NCBI RefSeq assembly: GCF_900141755.1
Contig: NZ_LT670844.1
Coordinates: forward strand, 7,226,501-7,290,500
DNA: 64,000 nucleotides
Direction: 5' to 3'
Source: Bradyrhizobium lablabi
Lineage (GTDB): Bacteria; Pseudomonadota; Alphaproteobacteria; Rhizobiales; Xanthobacteraceae
The notes beneath the pieces were generated by a model, which did not search any database, was not told the origin of the DNA, and saw only the letters and a program-made list of their open reading frames with translations. The position numbers and the translations under genes are program-made. Positions 17,626 through 26,999 of the stretch are shown piece by piece. Within the stretch, counting starts at the first letter, position 1, and each line of letters starts with the position of its first letter.

Positions 17626-19254
17626 ATGTCCGTACAAATAACTGCCACTGGCTATGACCTTCTTCGCGATCCCCGGCTGAACAAAGGTACTGCCTTCAGC
17701 GACATAGAACGCCGCACACGGGGCATTGAAGGGTTGCTGCCTCCGGCCAGTATCACGATCGAGCTCCAGGTCGCCCGCCTGCACGCCGAACTCGCCAATC
17801 TCGACAATGACCTGCAGAAGTACCTTCTGCTGTCGGACCTGCAGGCGCGCAACGAGACACTGTTCTACGCCGTCCTGATGTCGGATCCGGCGAGTTTCAT
17901 GCCAATCGTTTACACGCCGACAGTGGGGGAGGCCTGCCAGAAGTTCGATGAAATCTTTCACTCGCCTCGCGGCATGTATTTGCCGATCAGCGAGCGCGGC
18001 CGTCTTCGCGAAATTTTGAGCAACTGGCCACAGAAGGATGTCCGTTTCATCGTTGTCACCGATGGCGAGCGCATCCTCGGGCTGGGCGATCTCGGCGTCG
18101 GAGGAATGGGCATTCCGATCGGCAAGCTCGCCCTCTACACTGCCTGCGCCGGTGTGCCGCCGCAATATTGCCTGCCGGTAGCCCTCGACGTCGGCACTAA
18201 CAACCAGGACCTTCTGGATGACCCGCTCTATCTAGGTCTGCGCCAGAACCGCGTCCGCGGCGAGGACTACCGCGCCTTCGTAGATGAGTTCGTCGAAGCC
18301 GTGCAGGCGCTCTATCCGCTATGCTGCATCCAGTGGGAAGATTTCGCTAACCTCAACGCGGTGCCCATTCTCGAGCGTTATCGCGACAAAGTCTGCACCT
18401 ATAATGACGATATCCAAGGAACCGCGGCGGTGGCGCTGGCCGGTATGCTCGGAGCACTGCGCATCTCCGGACAGAAGCTGACCGAGCAGCGTTTCCTGTT
18501 TCTCGGCGGCGGGTCGGCGGCAACCGGCATTGCCGAACTGATCAGTCAGGCCATGGCGCTCGAAGGCATGGACATTGCGACGGCGCGCAGCCGCAATGCG
18601 CTGTTTGATATCAAGGGGCTGATGGTGCGCTCTCGCACTGACCTTGCGGAATTCCAGAAGCCATTCGCGCAGGATCATGCGCCCATTTCCGTCTTTGCCG
18701 ATGCGGTGAAGGCACTTCAACCGACCGGCATTATTGGCGTCAGCACCGTACCGAAGCTGTTCAATCAGCAGGTCATCGAGGCCATGGCCGAGATCAACGA
18801 GCGCCCGATCATTTTCCCGTACTCCAATCCGACCTCGCGCTCGGAGTGTACGGCCGAAGAGGCTTATCGTTGGTCCCAAGGCAGGGCGATCTTCGCCAGT
18901 GGAAGCCCGTTTCCGCCGGTGGAAATCGCCGGCAAGACTTTCGTGCCGGGCCAGGGCAATAATGTCTATATCTTCCCGGCCATGGGCATGGCGGTCTTTG
19001 CGACAGAAGCCAAGCGCGTGACCGAAGAGATGTTCATCGTGGCGGCGCGAGCAGTCGCTGAACAGGTTACGGACCAAAACCTCGCCACCGGCCTGATTTA
19101 TCCGCCGCAGAGCCAAATCCTCAAGGCCTCTCTGCATGTCGCCACCCGCGTCGCCGAATACATCTTCGACAAGGGCATCGCTCGGGTATCCAGGCCACAT
19201 GATATCGGCGCGTTGATCCGCGGCCGCGCCTACCGTCCGGTCTACCCGACGTGA
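17626..19254 (+). CDS. maeA: NAD-dependent malic enzyme
   Basis: 542 residues from the ATG at 17626 (AGGGAG upstream). It carries the malic enzyme signatures: the Tyr in PIVYTPTVGEACQ, the Lys-containing GIPIGKLALYTACAG, the metal ligands in EDFANLNA and YNDDIQGTAAV, and the nucleotide motif FLGGGSAATGIAE. It converts malate to pyruvate and CO2 with NAD and is the large SfcA-type form without a phosphotransacetylase domain. It follows the bd oxidase on the same strand. Its decarboxylation fits a proton-consuming theme, but no box of its own was seen. Confidence 0.93.
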   Translation: MSVQITATGYDLLRDPRLNKGTAFSDIERRTRGIEGLLPPASITIELQVARLHAELANLDNDLQKYLLLSDLQARNETLFYAVLMSDPASFMPIVYTPTVGEACQKFDEIFHSPRGMYLPISERGRLREILSNWPQKDVRFIVVTDGERILGLGDLGVGGMGIPIGKLALYTACAGVPPQYCLPVALDVGTNNQDLLDDPLYLGLRQNRVRGEDYRAFVDEFVEAVQALYPLCCIQWEDFANLNAVPILERYRDKVCTYNDDIQGTAAVALAGMLGALRISGQKLTEQRFLFLGGGSAATGIAELISQAMALEGMDIATARSRNALFDIKGLMVRSRTDLAEFQKPFAQDHAPISVFADAVKALQPTGIIGVSTVPKLFNQQVIEAMAEINERPIIFPYSNPTSRSECTAEEAYRWSQGRAIFASGSPFPPVEIAGKTFVPGQGNNVYIFPAMGMAVFATEAKRVTEEMFIVAARAVAEQVTDQNLATGLIYPPQSQILKASLHVATRVAEYIFDKGIARVSRPHDIGALIRGRAYRPVYPT

Positions 19255-19280
19255 ACCAAACCCAGGGAACGCCAGTGGAT

Positions 19281-19697
19281 TCAATCCGAACTCAGGGCGA
19301 GCTGCCTTACTCCGAACCGTTCCTCGAATTCCACCACATTGACGATGCCGCGGCGATGGGTGCCGTCGCCGATCTTGCGGTCGCCATCCCAGGCCTCGAC
19401 CTCGAATACCACGCTCTTGGGATCGATCTGGATGACCCGAGCGATGGCGCGGACGGTACGGCCGACCGGGGTTGCCGCGAGGTGGCGGACCTTCACGTCC
19501 ATGCCGACGCTGACAAAACCCTCCGGCAGGTGTGAAGCGATGGCGAAGCCCGCCGCCATTTCCATATGCAGGATCATCATCGGCGTGGCATAGACCTGCG
19601 GCATTTGCGCCACGAAATGACCGACCGTCATCTCAGAGGTCATCGTCACGATCTTTTCCGCCGTCATGCCAATGGTGACGTTGTCGAGCACACCCAT
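19281..19697 (-). CDS. FlK-like hotdog thioesterase
   Basis: 138 residues with a hotdog fold: MEMAAGFAIASHLPEGFVSVGMDVKVRHLAATPVG. The pattern Thr (YATPMM), Glu (HMEMAAG) and His (KVRHLA) matches the Thr-Glu-His set of the fluoroacetyl-CoA thioesterase family. It likely cleaves a short or damaged acyl-CoA in the cytoplasm. It lies downstream of the first oxalate decarboxylase with a 93-bp gap and convergent to the malic enzyme. The ribosome site is weak. Confidence 0.75.
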   Translation of the reverse strand: MGVLDNVTIGMTAEKIVTMTSEMTVGHFVAQMPQVYATPMMILHMEMAAGFAIASHLPEGFVSVGMDVKVRHLAATPVGRTVRAIARVIQIDPKSVVFEVEAWDGDRKIGDGTHRRGIVNVVEFEERFGVRQLALSSD

Positions 19698-19790
19698 ATC
19701 TGTCTGGTCCGCGTTGAATATAAACTGGCGGCATCTCTGATGCCGCCAGCAACGTTGTTTGTAGGAGGGCTACGGCTCCGACTCGGCCAT

Positions 19791-21038
19791 CTACGCTTTG
19801 GGCATGACGCCCGGGCCGCCGTCCGGCCATTTGGCGATGGTCGCTTCGTCTATATTGAGATGCTGGGCAACCAACGCCGGCGGCGTATGCGTCAGCCAGT
19901 TGGACAGCGAAATCTCTTCATACTGGGGTGCCCTGAAGACCCCGATAAACACCAGGTCCGTGTCGCCTACATTCTCAACATAGTGCCCCAGGTTTTTCTT
20001 GACGTAGCCGATGTCTCCAGCATTGAAGTCCATCGTCATCGCATTCGGGCCGGTATTGAACACCGTCATGCGGCCCTTGCCCTTGATGTAATACTGCCAC
20101 TCGTCGGCGTTCGGATGCCAGTGCATCTCGCGCACCCCGCCGGGACGAACCGTTACCAGCGCGGCTGCAACCGTCGTTGAGACCATGAAGTTGCTGCTGT
20201 CGGCAACCCGCACGTCGCCGCCTTTGGATTCTTTCGTCGGAGCTGACGCTCCCAGCCGGAAGATAAAGGGATGGGGTGGAACGCCCCCGGTTTTTCCGAT
20301 TGCAGCGCGGTCCGCTGCCAGATCGCCAGGCAGCTTGCCCTGGAAGATCCAGAGATCTTGCAGCGGAATCTTCGCGAACGTCTCGGCCGGAACGCCGAAA
20401 TTCTTGGCGAGCACTTCGGGGGGCGTATGGGCGAACCAGTCCGTCACCAATAGCGTATTGAACTCGCTGGCGTCGCCGTCGTCAAAGCAGATCACGAATT
20501 CGCAACCGTCCGGGCCGAGACCCTGCAACGAATGCGGGTAGCCCGCCGGAAAATACCAAAGGTCGCCCTCTTTGACGTCCGCAACGTACGGCCGGCCCAT
20601 GGTGTCGAGAACCGTCACGCGGCAATTGCCGTAAGTCATGATCGCCCACTCGGCGGCCTGGTGCCAGTGTAATTCCCTGATGCCACCGGACGTCAGCCGC
20701 ATGTTGACGCCCGAGATCGTTTTCGAAATTGCGAAATCTTCCTGCGTCACCTGGCGTGCCCAGCCGCCGTTCTGGACGCGCTTCGGCGCGTTGTTGAAGG
20801 AGGCCCAGTCCAGCGGCATGCCGCCGACGTCGGTCGGCGGCGGAAATTGTGCTGACGGAAACTGGTTGCCGAGGGCTGGGTTTTGCGGGCCGGGATCGGC
20901 AAGAGTTCCCGGACCCTTCGCATTGATGGCGCCTTGCGGCGGCAGGTCCGGATTCCCGAACGAGGCAGCCCGTGCGGCGCTTGCTGTCATGACAGCGCCC
21001 GCAGCGGACACTGCCAACACTTCTCTTCGCGAAAACAT
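19791..21038 (-). CDS. oxdC: Tat-exported bicupin oxalate decarboxylase, copy 1
   Basis: 415 residues. A Tat signal (FSRREVLAVSAAGAVM) starts at the ATG at 21038, which has GAGGAG upstream. Two cupin domains each carry the Mn ligands: RELHWHQAAEWA with the later His in FPAGYPHSLQG, and REMHWHPNADEWQY with the later His in KKNLGHYVEN. The lid after cupin 1 reads DASEFNT, keeping the Glu that distinguishes decarboxylase from oxidase activity in the Bacillus enzyme. The reaction would be oxalate plus H+ to formate and CO2, outside the cytoplasmic membrane. A paralogue lies at 25488-26756. The box ends 63 bp upstream. Confidence 0.9.
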   Translation of the reverse strand: MFSRREVLAVSAAGAVMTASAARAASFGNPDLPPQGAINAKGPGTLADPGPQNPALGNQFPSAQFPPPTDVGGMPLDWASFNNAPKRVQNGGWARQVTQEDFAISKTISGVNMRLTSGGIRELHWHQAAEWAIMTYGNCRVTVLDTMGRPYVADVKEGDLWYFPAGYPHSLQGLGPDGCEFVICFDDGDASEFNTLLVTDWFAHTPPEVLAKNFGVPAETFAKIPLQDLWIFQGKLPGDLAADRAAIGKTGGVPPHPFIFRLGASAPTKESKGGDVRVADSSNFMVSTTVAAALVTVRPGGVREMHWHPNADEWQYYIKGKGRMTVFNTGPNAMTMDFNAGDIGYVKKNLGHYVENVGDTDLVFIGVFRAPQYEEISLSNWLTHTPPALVAQHLNIDEATIAKWPDGGPGVMPKA

Positions 21039-21100
21039 GATGGTCACTCCTCGGCAATTCAATTGATGGTGTATGGGAGATAAGGTCTCGATTACCGTGA

Positions 21101-21120
21101 GCCATTAAATTAACTTTCAA
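21101..21120 (-). promoter_or_regulatory. Recurrent box, copy 6 (before oxdC copy 1)
   Basis: Minus strand: TTGAA-N5-ATTTA-ATGGC, ending 63 bp before 21038. CTTATCT follows at element positions 37-43 (21078-21084). Confidence 0.72.
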
Positions 21121-21175
21121 TCTTACCGATCGAGCCGGGTACGAATCCTTGTCGTGCTCCGCGAGGTGCGGTGTT

Positions 21176-22666
21176 CTACGGTGTTCCAATCTTCCATCGT
21201 GGCGCGCCATCTGCACGATAGTCGACATCTGCGATCTCCCATCCGCCTCCCAGGGCGCGGTAAAGATTGACGAGATTTGTCGCAATCAGCGTGTCGCTGT
21301 CGGCAAGATCATTTTCGCTCTGCAGCAACTGGGCTTGCGTCGTGATGACATTCAGGAAGTCGATCGCACCCTCCGAGTAACGTTGCCTGGCGGCTTGCAG
21401 CGCGGCCTGATTTTCAGTGACGGAGCGGGCAACATCGCCGCGTCGGCGTTGCGATTCGCGATAGGCCGTCAGGGCGTCGTCGACCTCCTTCCAGGCCCGC
21501 AAGACCGTTTTCTGAAAGAAGATAGCCGCCTCCCGCTGTTGTGATTCGCGCAGCGCCAAGGTGCCCTTCAACTGCCCTCCTTCGAAGATCGGGATCGAAA
21601 TCGACGGCCCCACCGCGAATGCGGTCGACGTCGGGGTAAACAGATTGCTCAGGTGCAAGCTTTCCACGTTGGCGGCGCCGTTCAACGTCACGTCAGGGTA
21701 GAAGCTCGCCACCGCGACGCCGGTCTGTGCCGTGGCTTCATGCAGGTGCGCCTCGGCTTCGCGTACGTCCGGGCGGCGGCGCACGAGCGTTCCGCGCAAG
21801 CCCACCGGAACCCTGTGCGGCACGCGCGGCAGCATCCGGGAGCGGCGCAACTCGGCCTCGAGCGCGCGGGGAGCATCGCCCAACAGCAATCCGATGGCGT
21901 TGATGAGCTCCACCTCCTGGATGCGCAACGGCGGCAGGGTCGCGGCGATGGTGGCCTGCTGAGCCCGGGCTTGTGCCAGGTCGAGCGTGGTGGCGACCCC
22001 GCCGCCGAAACGCTGGTTCACCAAATCCACGTTCTCTCCCGCGAGACGGAGGTTGCGCTTCGCGATCTCAAGCCGGTCCTGCGTTCCGCGCAATAGCATG
22101 TAGCTTTGCGCCAGCTCGGCGAGCGCCGCCAGCGCGACGCCGTGCCGGTTCTCCACGGCCGCCAAGGTCTCGGCATCGGCCGCTTCCACGGCCCGACGAA
22201 CCCGACCGAACAGGTCCAGCTGCCATGATGACGTGAGGCCTTCCCGAAAAAGAGCGTATTCCAAAGGCGCGTCGGGTTGTTTTACGAAGATCGTACTGTT
22301 CGGGCTCGCCCGATTATAAGTATTTGATGATAGCCCATCGATATGCGGCAATCCCTGAGCGACTGCGACCTGGCGCTGCGCCACGCCCTGGACCACACGT
22401 TCCGCCGCCGTCTTGAGGTCGAGGTTTTGGGCCACCAGCCTTTCGACGAGCGAGGACAGCTGAGAGTCCCGGAAGCTTTTCCACCAAGTCGCATCGATCT
22501 TGCCCTCGACCGTTCGGCTGGGCAGGTCCACGGTCTCCAGCGGCATCCGCTTTGGGGCCGCGGCAATCTCCGGGCTCTGGTAGTCCGGCCCCACGGTGCA
22601 GCCGGCCAGACCGATGCCTAACATCGGACCGGAGAGGCGCGCCGCAAGTCGTAAGGCACGCACCAA
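21176..22666 (-). CDS. NodT-family outer-membrane efflux lipoprotein
   Basis: 496 residues with a lipoprotein signal (GLAGCTVGPDY) and the two repeated TolC-type helical halves (LKTAAERVVQGVAQRQ, then VDLVNQRFGGGVATTLDLAQARAQQ). It forms the outer-membrane duct of a tripartite pump. It starts (TTG or GTG) at the stop of the membrane-fusion gene and ends the four-gene line that begins with oxalate decarboxylase copy 2. Confidence 0.92.
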   Translation of the reverse strand: MVRALRLAARLSGPMLGIGLAGCTVGPDYQSPEIAAAPKRMPLETVDLPSRTVEGKIDATWWKSFRDSQLSSLVERLVAQNLDLKTAAERVVQGVAQRQVAVAQGLPHIDGLSSNTYNRASPNSTIFVKQPDAPLEYALFREGLTSSWQLDLFGRVRRAVEAADAETLAAVENRHGVALAALAELAQSYMLLRGTQDRLEIAKRNLRLAGENVDLVNQRFGGGVATTLDLAQARAQQATIAATLPPLRIQEVELINAIGLLLGDAPRALEAELRRSRMLPRVPHRVPVGLRGTLVRRRPDVREAEAHLHEATAQTGVAVASFYPDVTLNGAANVESLHLSNLFTPTSTAFAVGPSISIPIFEGGQLKGTLALRESQQREAAIFFQKTVLRAWKEVDDALTAYRESQRRRGDVARSVTENQAALQAARQRYSEGAIDFLNVITTQAQLLQSENDLADSDTLIATNLVNLYRALGGGWEIADVDYRADGAPRWKIGTP

Positions 22667-23896
22667 TCAATGCCCGGTCACGCGGTCGCTTGATCTGCGC
22701 TGCTCGTCCACCACATCCTCCAATCCCGTATGGATGGTAGTCTCGACCGACAAGCCCATGCGCAGGAGCTTAGCCAAAGGTTGCCCGGGCGTCACCACAA
22801 TCTTGACCGGCAGCCGTTGCACGATCTTGGTAAAATTGCCGGTGGCATTGTTGGGCGCGATCGGCGCAAAGGCAACGCCGGAGGCCGGCGGCACGCTGTC
22901 CACGGTCCCTTTGAGGTCGATGTCATAGGCGTCCAGATGGATGGTGACGGGCTGGCCGCTGCGGACGTGCAGCAGAGCCACCTCGCGATAGTTCGATTCG
23001 ATATAGACTTCGTCGAGCGGTACAACAGTCATCAACGTCGTGCCGGGGCCGACGTAGTTGCCGACCTGTACGGACCGCTCGCCCACCATGCCGTCGATCG
23101 GTGCCCGAATTTGTGTATAGGACAGATTAAGCTTGGCCTGTTCAAGTTGAGCCTCATCGGCCCTGACCGCGGCCTCCGCCGCAGATCTCTGGGCCTTGAG
23201 CACGTCCAATTGCTGGCGTGCCGCATCGAGCGAAGCTTCAGCGCTGTCCAGCGAGGCCTGACGCTGCTGAAGCGTGCTGTCGGCTTGCTGGTGTTCCCGC
23301 ATTGTGCCGGCTCCCGTCGTGGCGAGGTTACCGTAGCGGCGCGCGTCGGCCTGCGCAAAAGCGAGACTGGCGCGTGCCGACGCAACGGCGGCTTGTTGTT
23401 CTTCTATGATCGATGGCTGGCGCGACACATTCGCGGAGATCTCGTCGAATTGCGATCTGTCGCGTGCGACTGCCGCCTCGGCGGAAGCTACGGCGGTCTC
23501 ATTGTCGCGCGGGTCGAGAGTGGCGAGCACTTGTCCGGTCTTGACGACGTAGTTGTCGTCGACCGGCACCGTGGCGACCTGACCGGAGATGCGCGGTGCG
23601 ATCGTGGCGTAATGGACCATCACATAAGCATCGTCGGTCCATACGTCCGGGCGTGGCCGGAAAATGATGTACAGGACCGCCACGGCGAAGATCGCCACGA
23701 GGAATCCGACCAGAACCAACGGCCAGCGCGGAAGAGGCGAGGGAGACTTGGCGACTTCCTGCGTCTGCGGGCTCTTCGGCGTTTCATCCTTCTGTTGAGG
23801 TTGATCGTCGTTGTTGCGCGTCGGGGCCAGGTCCAACTCTTCGTTCCGCTTCGGCTCGGCGGGTGGCGTCTCGAGTTCGGCCATATCCTCTGCCAT
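22667..23896 (-). CDS. EmrA/HlyD-type membrane fusion protein
   Basis: 409 residues. A polar N-terminus of ~55 residues is followed by one membrane helix (WPLVLVGFLVAIFAVAVLYIIF), then a lipoyl/barrel-sandwich domain split by a long coiled coil (about 110-230), and the beta-barrel region (LNLSYTQIRAPIDGMVGE). It bridges the inner-membrane MFS protein and the NodT-type channel. AGGAAGG precedes the ATG. The unusually long charged N-terminus is Gln/Asn/Pro-rich. Confidence 0.92.
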   Translation of the reverse strand: MAEDMAELETPPAEPKRNEELDLAPTRNNDDQPQQKDETPKSPQTQEVAKSPSPLPRWPLVLVGFLVAIFAVAVLYIIFRPRPDVWTDDAYVMVHYATIAPRISGQVATVPVDDNYVVKTGQVLATLDPRDNETAVASAEAAVARDRSQFDEISANVSRQPSIIEEQQAAVASARASLAFAQADARRYGNLATTGAGTMREHQQADSTLQQRQASLDSAEASLDAARQQLDVLKAQRSAAEAAVRADEAQLEQAKLNLSYTQIRAPIDGMVGERSVQVGNYVGPGTTLMTVVPLDEVYIESNYREVALLHVRSGQPVTIHLDAYDIDLKGTVDSVPPASGVAFAPIAPNNATGNFTKIVQRLPVKIVVTPGQPLAKLLRMGLSVETTIHTGLEDVVDEQRRSSDRVTGH

Positions 23897-23904
23897 GCGC
23901 CTTC

Positions 23905-25455
23905 CTAATGCTTTGCAAAGAGGATACGCGGCGGGACGGTGCGGACCGGCAACGTCATCACGACGACCATCAGGAACACGGTCAGGGCTCCGAGGATCAG
24001 GAAGGTATCGCTCGCCGATAAAATCGCTACCTGCTGCTCAACGGCATGGCTGAAGGCTTCCAGGCTGTTCGGCGTGCGGAGCTGACCGTCCGGCATCAAC
24101 GGCGGTGGATATTGGGGCAGCACCCCATTGCTCTGGATTACCCGCCAGCGGTCCTGGCCAGCCTCATCGGCGATGCGGTCGTAATGCAGCGCGTCGCGCC
24201 AACGATTGATCAACTCCAGGAACCAGGCGCTCGCTGCCTCAGCGAGGCCGCGCGATGTGTTGACCACGGCAGACGCGAAAGAGCCTTCGGCCGGGCCGGC
24301 AACGGTGTTGGTGACCATCATGAGCAGCGGCATGATCACCATCGGCTGACCGACCGCCTGGAGCAGCTGCCATAGATAGAATTGATCCCGGTTCCAATAA
24401 ACCGTGAGAAAGGACGAGCCAATGCAGGATGCAAGGATCAACGCCAGCCCGATCAGGCTGACCACGCGCGCATCGACCCGTTTGTAATCCAGCAGCAGCG
24501 CCATGGCAGGCAGCATCACGAGTTGCGACGCCGCGATCTCCAGCGTGATCAGATTGGACTGCAGCGGTCTGTATCCCTGGACTTCCTGCAGGTATCGCAA
24601 GGGCACGTTCGAACCGGATTGACCGATAACCAGAAAGGTGAACAAACCAAGCGCACCATAAGCGAAGTTGCGCCGGCCGAGCATCTGCAGCTTCAGAAGC
24701 GGCGAAGGGTGGAACCACTCGTTGATCAATAGCAGCGAGAGCGCGACCGCGCTCACCAGAGCCAGCACGCAGATCAGCCTTGAGTTGAACCAGTCGAGCC
24801 GGTCGCCTTGATACAGCATGGTGCTCAGCGCGGCGATCCCAATCATCAGGAGCAACGCGCCGCGCCAGTCCAGCATTCGGAGCCGTTCGTAGTTTGGCTG
24901 ATCCTGATGCAGACAGTACCAGATCAGAATGCCGGCGAGAGAGCAGAGGGGGATCGTCTGCAGGAATACGAAACGCCAATCCACGATATCGGTCCAAAAT
25001 GCGCTCACCGTGGCGGCCAGCGCGGGCGTGAAGGTCGCGGTCAAAGCGTAGACGGCCAGGCCGTAGAGCCGAACGTTCGGCGTGACAACGCGCAGGGCCG
25101 TGGTCATCAGGAGAGGGATGATCAGGCCCCCCGCGAGGCCCTGCAGCAGGCGCAGAGTGTAGATCGCCTCGATGTTCGGGCTGAACGGGATCAGCACGCT
25201 CGAGGCTCCGCATAGCGCGATCGCGAAAAGCGTCCACCGCCTCAATGTGAAGGCCATCATCATCGTTGGCGAGATCGCCATGCCGATGATTTCGGCCGAC
25301 ACATACAGGCTTTCGATCCAGGTTCCGGAATCGTGACCGATCCCGAGTGCACCGCGGACGTCGATGAGCGCGACGGCTGTCACCTGGTCGTTGAATTCAG
25401 ACGTCATGGCGGCGATGAGGACGCCGCCGAGGCCAAGCAAGGGTTTGATTTCCAC
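23905..25455 (-). CDS. EmrB-type (DHA2) MFS drug/acid efflux permease
   Basis: 516 residues with about 14 membrane helices. Motifs of the DHA2 family are visible: RLLQGLAGGLIIPLLMTTAL (helix 4-5) and the periplasmic loop late in the protein (LHYDRIADEAGQDRW). It would export an amphiphilic compound or weak acid against protons through the adjacent EmrA/NodT partners. It starts 33 bp after oxalate decarboxylase copy 2 ends, so the four genes likely share one transcript. Confidence 0.92.
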   Translation of the reverse strand: MEIKPLLGLGGVLIAAMTSEFNDQVTAVALIDVRGALGIGHDSGTWIESLYVSAEIIGMAISPTMMMAFTLRRWTLFAIALCGASSVLIPFSPNIEAIYTLRLLQGLAGGLIIPLLMTTALRVVTPNVRLYGLAVYALTATFTPALAATVSAFWTDIVDWRFVFLQTIPLCSLAGILIWYCLHQDQPNYERLRMLDWRGALLLMIGIAALSTMLYQGDRLDWFNSRLICVLALVSAVALSLLLINEWFHPSPLLKLQMLGRRNFAYGALGLFTFLVIGQSGSNVPLRYLQEVQGYRPLQSNLITLEIAASQLVMLPAMALLLDYKRVDARVVSLIGLALILASCIGSSFLTVYWNRDQFYLWQLLQAVGQPMVIMPLLMMVTNTVAGPAEGSFASAVVNTSRGLAEAASAWFLELINRWRDALHYDRIADEAGQDRWRVIQSNGVLPQYPPPLMPDGQLRTPNSLEAFSHAVEQQVAILSASDTFLILGALTVFLMVVVMTLPVRTVPPRILFAKH

Positions 25456-25487
25456 GGGGTCCGCCAGGTCATTTCAAGAAGCTACGA

Positions 25488-26756
25488 TCAGGTCGGCATG
25501 ACTTCCGGCTTGTCCTTGGGGAATTTTGCGATCGTGGCCTCGCTCACGTTCAGATGCTGGGCAACCATCGCCGGCGGTGTCCGAGCAATCCAGTCGGACA
25601 GCGAGACATCTGCGAAGTAGGAGCTTCTGAACACTTCGAGGAACTGCAGATCGGTGTCGCCTGTGTTCTTGATATAATGCCCGAGGTTCTTCTTGACGTA
25701 GCCGACGTCGCCCGCGTTGAAGTCCATCGTGACGGCGTTCGGGCCGGTGTTGAAGACCGTCATTTGCCCTTTGCCCTTGATCCAGTATTGCCATTCATCG
25801 GCGTTGGGGTGCCAGTGCATCTCCCGCAAGCCGCCGGGACGCACTGTCACCAGCGCGGCGGCGACAGTTGTGGAAACGGTGAAGTTGCGGCTATCGGCGA
25901 TCCGCACCGAACCGCCCTTGGTCTCGCGCGCCGGGGCTCCCGATCCGAGCGAGAAGGTGAACGGGTGCAGCGGTGCGCCCCTTCCGCTCACCGCTTCGCG
26001 GTCCGCGGCCAGATCGCCGGGCAGCTTGCCCTGGAAGATGTAGAGGTCGCGCAGTGGAATGTCCTGGAACGTCTCGGCCGGAACGCCGAAGTTCTGGGCG
26101 AGGATATCCGGCGGCGTATGCGTGAACCATTCCGACACCAGGAGGGTGGTGAACTCCGAGGCCTTGCCTTCATCGAAGCAGATAATGAATTCGCAGCCGT
26201 CCGGGCCGAGGCCCTGCAGCGAATGCGGCAGGCCGGCGGGGAAATACCAGAGGTCGCCTTCCTTCACATCGGCGATATAGGGTCGGCCCAGTTCGTCGAG
26301 CGTGGTGATCCGGCAAGTGCCGTAGGTCATGTAGGCCCACTCTGCAAACTGGTGCCAGTGCATCTCGCGGATGCCGCCCGACGTCAGCCGCATGTTGACG
26401 CCGGAGATGGTGTCCGCAACCGCGAAGGAGTCTTGGGTTACCTGACGCGCCCAGCCGCCATTCTGAATGCGCCGGGGTGCGTTGTTGAATGACGCCCAGC
26501 TCAAGGGCATACTGCCGACGTCGGTCGCCGGCGGGGAAAATGCGCCCGGGAACTGGTCCCTGATCGCCGGGTTCTGCGGACCGGGATCGCTGATGCTCCT
26601 TGGATTCTTGGCGTTGATCGCGCCCTGCGGCGGGTCGTTCGGATTGCCGAAGCTGATATCGCTCTTCACCGGCGTGGCATTCGCCGTGGTCATTGACGCT
26701 GCCGTCATTACCCCGCCTGCGGCTGTCGCGGCTAACATGTCACGCCTCGAGAACAT
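25488..26756 (-). CDS. oxdC: Tat-exported bicupin oxalate decarboxylase, copy 2
   Basis: 422 residues, closely similar to copy 1. The Tat signal is FSRRDMLAATAAGGVM. Both cupin metal sites are intact (REMHWHQFAEWA and REMHWHPNADEWQY), and the lid reads KASEFTT with the key Glu. It is the first gene of a line with EmrB, EmrA and NodT, an unusual setting for this enzyme. The box ends 64 bp upstream. Formation of formate and CO2 with uptake of a proton is the expected reaction. Confidence 0.9.
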   Translation of the reverse strand: MFSRRDMLAATAAGGVMTAASMTTANATPVKSDISFGNPNDPPQGAINAKNPRSISDPGPQNPAIRDQFPGAFSPPATDVGSMPLSWASFNNAPRRIQNGGWARQVTQDSFAVADTISGVNMRLTSGGIREMHWHQFAEWAYMTYGTCRITTLDELGRPYIADVKEGDLWYFPAGLPHSLQGLGPDGCEFIICFDEGKASEFTTLLVSEWFTHTPPDILAQNFGVPAETFQDIPLRDLYIFQGKLPGDLAADREAVSGRGAPLHPFTFSLGSGAPARETKGGSVRIADSRNFTVSTTVAAALVTVRPGGLREMHWHPNADEWQYWIKGKGQMTVFNTGPNAVTMDFNAGDVGYVKKNLGHYIKNTGDTDLQFLEVFRSSYFADVSLSDWIARTPPAMVAQHLNVSEATIAKFPKDKPEVMPT

Positions 26757-26819
26757 CGTGTCTTACTCCTCGTGCCAGTGAATTTGAATGATTGTGAGAT
26801 AGCCGCGAGTTGTTCGTGC

Positions 26820-26839
26820 GCCATTAAATTGACGTTTAA
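26820..26839 (-). promoter_or_regulatory. Recurrent box, copy 7 (before oxdC copy 2 and pump operon)
   Basis: Minus strand: TTAAA-N5-ATTTA-ATGGC, ending 64 bp before 26756. GCTATCT follows at element positions 37-43 (26797-26803), the same phase as in copy 6. Confidence 0.78.
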
Positions 26840-26999
26840 AAGACACGCCCACCGGATGCTGTCGGGCATTCCGCAATCGCGGCCTTCTCTCCATTCGGAT
26901 GCGGGCGGATACGAGTGCCGGCATTTGGGACGGCGGCGATCCCGGGTCATTCGGTAGGCACCGGCGTAGCGCCGCCTGGTCTGCCGTCTGCTAGGAAGC

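Noticed and set aside
19720..19750. TTGAATATAAAC region before the thioesterase as a possible box.
   Set aside because: Spacing and right half do not fit.
26800..26825. Boxes ending in ATTTA-ATG raise the idea of leaderless translation from that ATG.
   Set aside because: Several good boxes read TTGG, ATCG or GCGG there, the frames differ, and proper ribosome sites exist 50-60 bp further on.
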